This document shows, piece after piece, positions 34,893-44,723 of a stretch of 64,000 bases of DNA (its first letter is position 1; every line of letters starts with the position of its first letter). Under the pieces are notes generated by a model. That model ran no database searches. It was given only the letters and a program-made list of their open reading frames with translations, and was not told where the DNA came from. This stretch comes from Berghia stephanieae (Eukaryota > Mollusca > Gastropoda > Nudibranchia > Aeolidiidae): assembly GCA_034508935.3 (NCBI GenBank), contig CM067445.1, positions 75,746,695 through 75,810,694 on the forward strand. Direction: 5' to 3'. The position numbers and the translations under genes are program-made.

Positions 34893-35663
34893 GCAATATT
34901 ATTTTTTATCCATTTATGAGCTATCGATGTTTTTGGTCTTTTTTTGTAGGTAATTAAAAGATCGTTCAACTGTAGGGCAGAGAGAGGTCTTGACGTCACA
35001 CGTTCTTATGTTCCGGTTCCATACTCATTGGAAGTGAATATATATGTAACCAGACCTTCAGATGACTAATAATGGATAGGTTACATATTAATCAAAAGGT
35101 GCATAAATATTATATAAGCAGGATTTATAGGTAGATTCTTAGAATCACTGGACGCAAAAGGACGAGAATGGTTGATTTTATTGACAACCAGCATATAGTT
35201 AGACTAGAAAATAAGATGCAATAACCCTGAAACCAAGGTATGTATTCAGTCCTCCTGAAGAGTGGTTTTACACTTCCACTGAGATTGGAATCCGTTTTTT
35301 TTTTCACATCACACTTTTGTTTCCTCTTTAAGATGTGCCATGACGAGTGTGTGACGGTCTGTCTGCATGAGATGGAAAGGAGATTCATTGTAAGAGTGAA
35401 ATCATTTACCAAATTATCACTGTATTTGGGAGACGCAGGCTGCATTGATTAAGCAATTTTTGTAACCATCAGTGCGTATTGAGAATCAACCAAGGGAGTT
35501 ATTAGCACGGATCTGATGCAGATGTGTACTTGCTCTTTCCTTACTCTAATTAGTAAATGTCGTTCTGTTCGACTTAATGAGATCAAAAATAGATTGTCTT
35601 TTGTAACGTTTGCTTTTAAGAGGTGATTATAATGATGGTATTGTTGCAAATGATAGTGGTGTT
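34893..35663. other. Intergenic DNA between two mobile elements
   Basis: No gene or clear repeat was recognised. Open frames on both strands are short and show no family motif. The right end is GTT-rich and may contain the target duplication of the next element. Confidence 0.6.
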
Positions 35664-35811
35664 TAGTGCATGGGCCAGTGGGCGAAACCCTCCCCCCCCT
35701 GGGGGAGTTTTCGCCACATGGTTTTTCTGAAACAGCAATATATCTTGAGTATTAATCCGGGTGTTACCGTTTTTTCAAGTGTCATTTACGAGAGTTACGG
35801 CCCTTGAAAGG
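35664..35811 (+). repeat. Left terminal inverted repeat of the XPG-type element
   Basis: Pairs with 40868-41020 with scattered mismatches and length changes in the C/G run. The inner part (TTTCAAGTGTCATTTACGAG, then TTACGGCCCTTGAAAGG) recurs once more in direct orientation at about 36125. Confidence 0.75.
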
Positions 35812-35998
35812 TCATTGGGTGCAATTTTTTGTGAAATCGTTTTTGTGCATAAAATGGTTGTTTATCACCTTAAAATTGTTTCACATACAATCAATAATGG
35901 AATTTTATTGTTATTTCTCATTTTTTGCCTCATATCATAAAATATTTTACAAAGCTATATAGCGTTTTTAAATCTTTGATAGCCATTTTCTCTATAAT
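35751..35998 (+). repeat. Subterminal direct repeat, copy 1
   Basis: 248 bases starting ATTAATCCGGGTGTTAC and ending TTCTCTATAAT. It matches 36105-36351 at roughly 90 percent by eye. It overlaps the inner end of the terminal inverted repeat. Confidence 0.85.
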
Positions 35999-36104
35999 TT
36001 AAAAAAAAATCTATTACAGTGTACTTGTTTCCCTTCAGGATGAATAAACAAGAGGGATTTTGCACTAGCACAATTCAGGCATGCTTCAGGGACATATAAC
36101 ACAA

Positions 36105-36351
36105 ATTAATCCGGGTGTTACAGTTTTTTCAAGTATCATTTACAGGAGTTATGGCCCTTGAAAGGTCATCGGGTGCAATTTTTCGTGAACTCATTTTTGT
36201 GCATAAAATGATTGTTTATCACCCTAAAATTGCTTCAAATGCAATAAATAGTGGAATTTTATTGTCATTTCTCATTTTTTGCCTCATATCATAAAATATT
36301 TTACAAAGCTATATAGGTTTTTAAATCTTTGATAGCCATTTTCTCTATAAT
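36105..36351 (+). repeat. Subterminal direct repeat, copy 2
   Basis: 247 bases matching 35751-35998. The two copies are about 354 bases apart, start to start, so the left end of the element was probably duplicated. Confidence 0.85.
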
Positions 36352-39300
36352 AATGAAGTCCCCAAAGGCTGTGCAATTGAAGCTGCATTTGAGAGTGCCT
36401 CATCAGAGGAAAGAAAACTGCAAGAAGCTGCTGTAACCTTGAGACATTTGATTCTGGATTCTTTCAAAGATCATTCACAAATGCCTTGGCCCCCCCCCTC
36501 CCCCCCCCCCCCCCCCACATCAGAGTATTTGCTATCTTCTCAAGACCAACTTCCTTCTGCTCTGATCAAATTTTTACTACACTCCTATCCAAGCAAGGTG
36601 CAGGACATATGAGTAGTAGGTCTGAAAGACTTGTACGTTCCATGGCCCAAGGTGTTTGATATAATGTCACTTGTGGACAATGGAAAATGCCTAAACATTT
36701 ACTTCTGGGATGACTGTGAGGCATTTGACTGGAAGTTTTCAGATTATAAACATCCTTAACCGCTTTGGACATTGCGCATCCCACTCTACTCTTTTGGAAC
36801 TGGAGACTGCAATGTGTGATAGTGTTGTTGAATGCTCCACAAATCTTCCTTCTGCAGCATTGGCACATCCAAAAATCACCCATTTTGCTGGGATAATTTC
36901 GATCTCACAGAGGAGACCACTGATGGGTCTGGCACCACACACTCTACTAATGGCATCATGATCCAAGAAATAAAAGAAGGAAACTTGGGAAAGAAAAATA
37001 GAGCAACAAAATGTCACGACTGGAAAAACAAAGAAAAGGTCAGCAACTTTCAAACCCATCCAAATTCAGCCTTGCTTTGCAACTGGAAGAGCAGAACCTT
37101 CTCTGACTATTTCCACAACAACAGTAGAAAACAATCAAGAAAGACAGCTGTACCAAGATAATTTTCTGTGGGTGTTCTGTAGGATGAAGTTGAATTCAGA
37201 CGGAGAACGTTTCCCTGGCTGGAAAGGTTGGCTTTCATCAACAACTCCAAACCCCCAAAATGAAAATGAAACCAACATGCCTTCAATTGTTGAATATATG
37301 CCTGTCATCAATGCTCCCATAACTGAAGCAGCTACAGTACAGAAGGTGCTACAACTATCTTTAGAGGCAACACAAGAGCTTGGTCAGCCATATACATTTG
37401 TAACATTTGACCTTGCTGTAGCAAAGAAAGCTTACGATATTGTCTGGCAAAACCCACAGCTTTACAAAACAGTCATTATTCACCTGGTGTCTTTCACACC
37501 ATAATGTCATATCTTGGTGCCCTGGGAAAGCTCCAAAATGGATCTGGTTTTGAAGAAATTGTGACTGAAGCAGGCTATGTGCACATGGTTCTATGGATAG
37601 GGTTATGAGTGGAAAGAACTACAACAGGGCTATACGAGTGCATGTGTCTGTTTTGGAGGCTCTAGAGAGACTTCTGCTTGCAAAATTTGAGCAGGACACG
37701 GATTCAAAACTCAGTAAAGACCTCATGTCTTACATCAAGGAATCACCGAAGGAATTTCAAGCCATACAGCTAATAAAATTCTCCAGTCAACTGTGTATGC
37801 TGAGTTATTTTCCCAGTATGAAGCCTTCAAAGAGAGTGTCCGCTCAGGAAAGTACGGAAAAACTGCACAATACTGGATCCAATACATGGACAGAGTTTGG
37901 CTTCTCCTCCAGTTTCTGCGAGCTACAAAGACAAACAACTTTCTTCTTCATATACTTGTTTAAAAGAACTGTGCCCACTGCTTTTTACCATGAATCACCA
38001 CAATTATGCCAAGTATCTCAGTGTATATTTTGTGTCACTAGCCAACCTGATTCATTCCCACCCAGGGGGCAGAAGAAATGTTACAAGATAATGGATTTAG
38101 TGTCTCCAGATCAAGGACGCCTGCTAGAAGAATAGCAGTTGATATGACCATTGAACAAACAATAAACAAACATGCAAAGACAAAAGAGGTATTGTTGGGT
38201 TCAGCAAGAGTCTTCCAAGATATTACCGTTGGAGTGTAACAAGACACAATCGAGCAGAATATGTATCAGCAACCCAAAGAATGATCAGCAACAACAACTG
38301 TATGGATATAGACACCCACAAAGAATTGAGCCTTGCAGAAAAAAAGACAAAGTGAAAAGCGAGTGCAAAAGATCCTCCAGGCATTTTCAGCATTTATCAA
38401 TCCCTTTGAAGTTGAAGATGGTCTGGCCAGTCAAGCTTCAGGAATGAAAGTGCAAGAGGATGTTGCTGATGACCTGCTAGCCGTGGAAAAAACAGGAAAA
38501 AGATTGTTTGAAAGTTTTGTTGAAAACAGACTGAAGGAAAAGACTGTAGAATTTCACAAGCCATTAGAAAGGAACAAGACCAAGACATTTGCATCATTGA
38601 GGAAAGTGGTAACAGTGAAAAAAGACATGAACGTGGTCAAAATCAAGGCACAAAGAAATTTATTTGGCCAGCTTCTTGTTTTGTCCCAAGAGCACAGTGT
38701 TGATCTTCAAAAAGTTCTTCAATATCCTCTAACACCTACTCCATGGTCGCTGGCTTCATCAGATGGTTTACCTCTGAAGACCAACAAAGCAACTCTTTTG
38801 CACAAGCTCACGCCTGACAATTCATTAATGTTCGAGGATTATGCAAAAAAAAAAAACAAACACCGTTTTCATTGTTGATGGCAATGCACTGTTACAAACT
38901 CTGTCAGCAATCCCAAATACATTTGGTGAAGTAGCCAAACTTACATTTTCCTCCTTACCACAAGCAGCTTGTGTACACTTTGTGACTGATACTTACATAG
39001 AAGATTCAATCAAAGGTTGTGAGAGATTGAGGAGATGATCTTCTGAAGATAATGCATACTTGTTAAGAGGATCTGAAACAACAGTGCCCAGACGTTGGAA
39101 ATCATTTCTCAGCTGCGTTGATAACAAAAGATCCCTTATCAGGTTTCTCCTCAAGGAATGGGAAAGTAACGAATATGCAAAGAAATTGAGAAACAGGAAA
39201 TCTTCTTTGTCTGTGAAGAGAGATGCGCCTTACTTTACAGTGACACGGATGAATTTACCACAGCTGTACCTTGTCTAGATCTCTACTCATCACAGGAAGA

Positions 39301-40154
39301 GGCAGACACACGAATTATACTGCACTGTCAATATGCTTCCCGCCAACCAAACTGTGAAACAATTGTTGTCAGATCACCAGACACGGATGTCTTCTTACTT
39401 CTCCTTTCATTCTCAGAGACAATTGGAAAGACCCTGATTTTTGATACTGGCTGTAGCAACAACAGGCGACAAATCAATGTCTCTCAGATTGCAAAGACTT
39501 TGTCTAAACAGATGTGTGATGCATTACTTGGTGTCCATGCATTCACAGGCTGTGACACAACAAGTTGCTTTGCTGGGCAAGGAAAGCTGAAAGCTCTAAA
39601 ATTTCTTCAAAAGGAGGAAGATCTTAGAATTCTGTTCTCCAGATTTGGAACATCAGCAGCTGTTTCGAGTAATTACTGTCTCATGTTAGAGTCATTTGTG
39701 TTCAAGCTGTATGGCAAAACCTCATGGACAAGTGTCAACAAAGTGAGGTATGACATAATTCGCCAGCGTTTCAAAGGAAAGAAAGGTACCATCTCATGCA
39801 GTGGTGGAATTGATCTGTGTCAGATGCCTCCTTGTAGTCAAGTATTGTCACTGCACATATCAAGAGCCAACATTCAAACTCTCATTTGGAGGAATGCAGT
39901 GTGCCAGAATCCTAGCATTCCAAAACCAGAGGATAACGGTTGGCAGAGAAATTCTGCAACTGAATTGGAAGTACAGTGGTTCAAAGATGCTTTCATTCCA
40001 GATGAGTTGCAGGAAATTGTGTAACGAAGAAAGCTGCACCAGTACTGACGAAGATACATATGCCGAGGATGGTAGTGATAGCTTTGACAGTGATTTCCTT
40101 GACGACACTTCAGAGGACGAAGAGGATTTTGCTACTGATGATGAGGATATGTAA
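36352..40154 (+). pseudogene. Degenerate gene, large protein with XPG/FEN-like nuclease region
   Basis: Family-like blocks lie in order but in changing frames: HPFCWDNFDLTEETTDGSGT (near 36880), FPGWKGWLS...EYMPVINAPITE (near 37215-37330), NRAIRVHVSVLEAL (near 37625), HNYAKYLSVYF (near 38000), NPFEVEDGL (near 38400), then VDGNALLQ (near 38875), EEADTRIILHC (near 39300), SPDTDVFLLLL (near 39375) and GCDTTSCFAGQGKLKALKFL (near 39550). The last four blocks resemble the XPG N, XPG I and helix-hairpin regions of FEN1-type nucleases (GSDY..I.GIG). A tail rich in Asp and Glu ends at 40154. At least seven frameshifts and some stops are needed to explain the frames, so the copy is dead. Family name and reaction are not established here; the nuclease fold is inferred. 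Confidence 0.75.
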
Positions 40155-40867
40155 TAAATTGGTGAGCAGTGCAAACTGTTAAGGAGTATAGCATGTTTGC
40201 AAAACACATAAGGATATTGTTTTTATGTACTTACTGCATCTTGAATCAAGAATCCCTTTTGAGTATCAATTATTCTTCATAATATAACAATGCGATTTCG
40301 TTCAAAAGTCTTCGGTAATGATGCTTCACTTGGGTTTGTGAACAAATTAGTCTTTTTTCATGATATATCTATTGTTTTTACCACACCTTCAACTTACTTT
40401 TAAATGTGACAACTGGACATCAATACCATGTTTAAAAAGAATGAAAATTATGATGAATTTGGCATCCCACAAAGTGGAGAAAAATTTAAGGGTTGCGTAC
40501 ACTTTTAGTTTTTCCTGTAACGGAGAAATATGAAGGTTGTTGTTGAGGCTTGGGCCATAGCTTTCTTCAGTGCTACATTTTTAATGAACATGCTGTTTTT
40601 GGCCATATTTAAAATAATTTTTGTGTAAAACACTGAAATAGCCCATAAGTTTAGATATGACACTTCATGAGATTACTGACAAATTGTTTCAACTTTCTGT
40701 GAATCTATATAATATTTACAAATTGAAAGCTTGTGCACATAGTTTGATAGTATATTTAATTTCCTTCAGTTTGATACCCAATTTGCATATATTTGAATTA
40801 ATATTGTAGTCTCCAGAGCCTTTGAAAGAAATGTTGTCTCTTTTTTGCAAGGGGACACAACTCACTT
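40155..40867 (+). other. 3' non-coding part of the XPG-type element
   Basis: AT-rich, without coding features, between the end of the degenerate gene and the right inverted repeat. No internal repeat was noticed. Confidence 0.5.
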
Positions 40868-41020
40868 TTTTCAAAGGGCCATAACTCTCTTAAATGACAC
40901 TTATTTTTACGGTAACAGTGGAATTTGTATGGCCAATAAGTTCTATTATTTGAAAAACATAGTGGCATAAACTCCCAAAGGGGGGGGGAGGGGGGGGGGG
41001 TCCCAGTGGCCTAAGCACTA
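40868..41020 (-). repeat. Right terminal inverted repeat of the XPG-type element
   Basis: The complement aligns with 35664-35811. It contains a G tract (40980-41000) that mirrors the C tract of the left end. Confidence 0.75.
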
Positions 41021-41033
41021 GTTGTTGTTGTGG

Positions 41034-41034
41034 T

Positions 41035-41106
<72 letters not shown>
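41034..41106. repeat. (GAT)n trinucleotide repeat
   Basis: About 24 uninterrupted GAT units, read as poly-Asp in one frame. Not a gene. Confidence 0.95.
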
Positions 41107-41107
<1 letters not shown>

Positions 41108-41479
41108 AAAGATAATGGTATTATTGTTAATGATGGTGATGTCAAAGGACTACCTCATTTATCCTTAAATCAGAAGGATATTTATTTACTTTCAAATCAT
41201 ATACAATTTGTAACATCAGTTATTTGATTGACTTTTTAAAACATTACGAAACATTGTATGCGCCGGTTGGGACATAAAAAGTCAAATATTATTTGACTCT
41301 TAAAGCCCCAAATGGAACAAGCAAACAGAATCACGACACATGAAATGGAATATACCCCACAACTCTATTCAAGAAGAAAAAATGCAATTGTCACCCATCG
41401 TGTCAAACCGTATTATAATTTTGTTTTAATTAAAAATTATAAATCCCTTTATTCATCCCATTGGAGAAATTTGTCTCTA

Positions 41480-41633
41480 TCGTCTATTACAAGGGAAGAC
41501 TGGAAATACCCAGGCGTCAGACGCAGTGCATCGCCGCAAATTGATCTAGGGCGAGGTGACTTGTTCAAGGTCATACAGAGCAGCGGCGGGTGATCGAACT
41601 CGGTACCTTTCGGGTGCCGTGCCGCTGAGCCAC
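41480..41633 (-). repeat. tRNA-headed SINE fragment, minus strand
   Basis: On the minus strand it starts GTGGCTCAGCGGCACGGC, like a tRNA A box, and has GAGTTCGATCACC, like a B box. The body (AAGGGAAGACTGG ... GACTTGTTCAAGGTCA on the plus strand) aligns with 56050-56190, and the head aligns with 43631-43690. Confidence 0.65.
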
Positions 41634-42139
41634 AAATTAGGGAGCATCATTGTTCAGTAAAGCCAATATTATATTTCTATCATTGAGCTCAGAATTACCG
41701 GCAAATTAAAAAATACAATACAGTATAACAAGGCAAGCAGGTCAAAGGCAAGCAGAGAGGTTGTGGAAAAAGACATGTTTAAATGTTCATAAAGAAATTT
41801 ATCAATCTACCAAAATAATGCTTCTACCATTATAAAAAACGTCAAGAGAAAAATGTATAATTTAAAATTCGAAAACACCCTCAGTTGTAAAGTGATGACG
41901 TCGACCCCTTCATTACATGTACATTTATGTTAAACAGTGTGTATAAAGTGTGTTGTAGTCAGTTTTTGATCAGATTCGGGGCTGAAATGCAATACATATG
42001 ACAAAAAGCGAACAGAAAATGTATCTGGAATAAAAGGATACTTATTTCTAACAAATCAGAAGTTTATAAATCTCAAGAACACCGACTTTTCCTGATGGGT
42101 GTCGAAATTAGGGCCACCCCTTAAAATCTTACTATCATA

Positions 42140-42176
42140 ATGGCGGGTGTTGAAGCGGATTTCGAGAACCGTAAGT
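42140..42176 (+). other. Possible short first coding exon with splice donor
   Basis: ATAATGG starts MAGVEADFEN and is followed by a consensus donor C/GTAAGT at 42171-42176. A good start context and a strong donor within 31 bases are suggestive, but no downstream exon was recognised and chance is possible. Confidence 0.25.
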
Positions 42177-42610
42177 TTACGCATGAAAAAAACGAAATTT
42201 TCCATCCGATTTTAATCGGAAATTAAGTGAAACAGGAAGAAAATTTATCGGCGGTTAAGATTACATCAATGCTTTTATGTTCGAAGACATACGTTTAGGT
42301 GAAAAACAGGTTTGAATGCAGGCTCTCTAAGAGTGTCGACTTTAGGGTCGGTGTCGAAATTCGAGCCCCCCTACCCTAAATGTCTTCGTTTGTTTGTTTG
42401 TTTTTTTTTGTGTGTGTGTTTTTTTTCTGAGGGGGGGGGGGGGGGGTTCTTTTGGGGTTTTTTTGGTAATAACTGAAAGTGTGTCTGTTTGTGTGTGTCT
42501 GTGTGTCTGTGCGTGTGTGTCTCTGTGATATTATAGATTGACATTCTTGAACCCGCGAAGCGCATAGAGCATGACCTAGTCATGGTTATGGTCATGCCCT
42601 ACATAAGTGC

Positions 42611-42849
<239 letters not shown>

Positions 42850-43021
42850 TACGTTTAATAGATGACCACCTGTATAATAGATGACCGTCTATTCCTAATC
42901 GTCTTTATCTCTCCGCAAATATTGCGGGTTCTCCACTAGTAATAAAATATTTATATAAAATTGATAGCGTCATTAGGTAGCTATGTAGACTCGGGGGAAA
43001 GAAAATATTTTTACGGAGTGA

Positions 43022-43145
43022 CTATTCGTCAGTACTGACCCCCAGACGCTAGCATCTGGGGGTCAGTACTGACGAACAGGCACCAGCGTCTGGGGGTCAG
43101 CACTGACTAATAGGTACTGGTATCTATTGGTCAGTTCTGGCGCCT
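43022..43145 (+). repeat. Left palindromic inverted repeat cluster
   Basis: Contains GGGGGTCAGTACTGACG and near-copies, with nested dyads such as CCCCCAGACGCTAGCATCTGG. It pairs with 44603-44723 in reverse orientation. Confidence 0.7.
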
Positions 43146-43351
43146 GTACTGACGGTGCCAAAATTATGGAAAAATGCCATTTTTTGAAATAACTTGCTCT
43201 ACGACAAATAAATCTGCATTTCCTGTCCCATACTAGTCGCAAGGAAGTCCCTTGGTTTCACCTTTTTTATCGGTTTACGTGAGATTTGTTTAATAAATTT
43301 ATCAATTAATTAAACAAACGATATTGTTCAATCCTGAGAAAAATACCAAAT

Positions 43352-43630
43352 TTGATGTTGAAACGCCAAACTGGCAACCTTATATTTCGATTCCTCCAAC
43401 GCGCATGCTCACTGATGCGTGACGTCAGAACTGAAAGTGAAGCTCTTTCATTGTCTCGTCTTTTTTCATTCCGTCATTTGAAATTCGGCTTGCTCGAATC
43501 TCACCGAGACAGGAGAAAGCTACAAATTATAGAACTCGCTGTCGGCAACAAATTTGCCTCCTTGAAGGCTTTAACTGATGCCATCAAAAGGCATGAGGAG
43601 GAAAGTAATGTTCTTTTTATAAAGAAAGAA
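43352..43630 (+). CDS. Possible N-terminal transposase-like fragment
   Basis: An open frame before the SINE head includes KLQIIELAVGNKFASLKAL and IKRHEEESNVLFIKKEA. The pattern resembles the N-terminal block F.S...L..A...HE.E of ZSWIM1/3-like, MULE-derived proteins. The match is short and uncertain. The frame then runs into the inserted SINE and poly-C tract. It could instead be chance. Confidence 0.3.
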
Positions 43631-43707
43631 GCAATCGAACTCGGTACCTTTCGGGTACGAAGCAAGGACCGTAGCGCTGAGCCACGCTGCCCCCCCCCCC
43701 CCCCCCC
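43631..43707 (-). repeat. SINE head fragment with poly-C tract
   Basis: TCGAACTCGGTACCTTTCGG, then GCGCTGAGCCACGCTG, matches the SINE head at 41592-41633. It is followed by a C run (43690-43707). Confidence 0.6.
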
Positions 43708-44602
43708 AAAAAAATGGAATTATCTATTCGTTATCAGGTTTCTCCTCCTTTCCGTTATTATTATTATTTTATTTTTTTTTTGCATGACAAAAAACCAAAA
43801 ACAAAACAAATACATTTTTTAAAAACCTCATCAATAGAATGGACAATGTATTATAAAAGAATCGTAACAAGAAATATTATATTATAACACGTTTCCTCTA
43901 TTTTTCTTTAATTTAAGCAATAACGAAAATATACAAAAAGAAAAAAAAAAAAAACAAAAACACAGTTACACACACAAGCAGCACTAGCAATAAATAGATC
44001 GATAATCGGTGCTTGTGCAGGAACCCACACGACAACACATTCATAACCCGTTGGTCTGCCCAACGTAGCATCTAACGCACCGCCGTTAGCAGCCAAGCGT
44101 TTAATGTACTTATAAGCTGACTTCTCACAGTATGTTAAGCCTGATACGAAATCCAAAAGGACGGCAGTTTGACGTCATTATTGGTTTTTGCACCGGTTAG
44201 TGAGTTGTTAGTAGAGCTCAAGGAAACAAGTTATTTCGTTGGTTGAACTACTGAATACGACTCACGATTTGTTTTCTTTTATGGCAAACGACTGGCAGTT
44301 TGACGTCATTTTTTGGTAAGTATCAGGCCATAACTTTACGAAGGCCACGATCTAACGCGTTAGACATAAAAAGTGACCAAGTGTTGCTTAGTGTCATCGG
44401 ATAAGTTGGCCTTGAAAGCCTGGGATTTTAATTGTTTTGTTTTTTTTTGTTTTTTTTTTTTTTTTTTTTAACTTTAGGAAGTGACGAATAAGTGCGAAGA
44501 GGTCTTTGTCTGCACTGACGAACAGGCCCGATGTTCGTCAGTGCTGATTAATGGCGGGCGGTGGCACAGACCGAAGAGAGGCTGTCTGTGGGCGGCGGCA
44601 CC

Positions 44603-44723
44603 TGTTGTTCAATACTGACCAATAACACCAGGTTATTGGTCAGTGCTGACCCCAGGCGCTGGCGCCTGTTCGTCAGCACTGACACGCAGGTACTAGCGTC
44701 TGGGGGTAAGTACTGACCAATAG
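44603..44723 (-). repeat. Right palindromic inverted repeat cluster
   Basis: The complement matches 43022-43145. Additional palindromic TGACGAACAGG/TTCGTCAGTGCTGA sequence lies just inside, at about 44512-44550. Confidence 0.7.

Larger units (their letters stand above)
35664..41020 (+). mobile_element. Decayed DNA transposon with XPG-like nuclease gene (Academ-like?)
   Basis: A 5.36-kb element with inverted ends of about 150 bp. Left TAGTGCATGGGCCAGTGGG and the complement of the right, TAGTGCTTAGGCCACTGGG, align, as do poly-C/G tracts, GGGAGTTT..GCCAC and, further in, GTGTCATTTA.GAGAGTTA.GGCCCTT. GTT on both outer sides (35661-35663, 41021-41023) could be a 3-bp target duplication, but it lies in GTT-rich DNA. 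The only gene inside belongs to a protein family repeated in many invertebrate genomes and ending in an XPG/FEN-like nuclease region. Academ transposons are known for an XPG nuclease and 3-4 bp duplications, so Academ is my best guess, not proven. Confidence 0.72.
43022..44723. mobile_element. Unclassified element with palindrome-built inverted ends
   Basis: The ends CTATTCGTCAGTACTGACCC at 43022 and, on the complement, CTATTGGTCAGTACTTACCC from 44723 align for about 110 bases inward. Each end is a chain of smaller palindromes built on GTCAGTACTGAC and on CAGACGCTAG...CTGG. No clear target duplication was seen. Inside are one ORF with a possible transposase-like N-terminus and a SINE head. 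Long TIRs suggest a MULE-like or other DNA transposon, but this is not established. Confidence 0.55.

Noticed and set aside
35664-41020. Host gene with many introns instead of a frameshifted transposon gene
   Set aside because: Family blocks follow each other almost without gaps while changing frame, with no splice signals at the changes, and inverted repeats bracket the whole.
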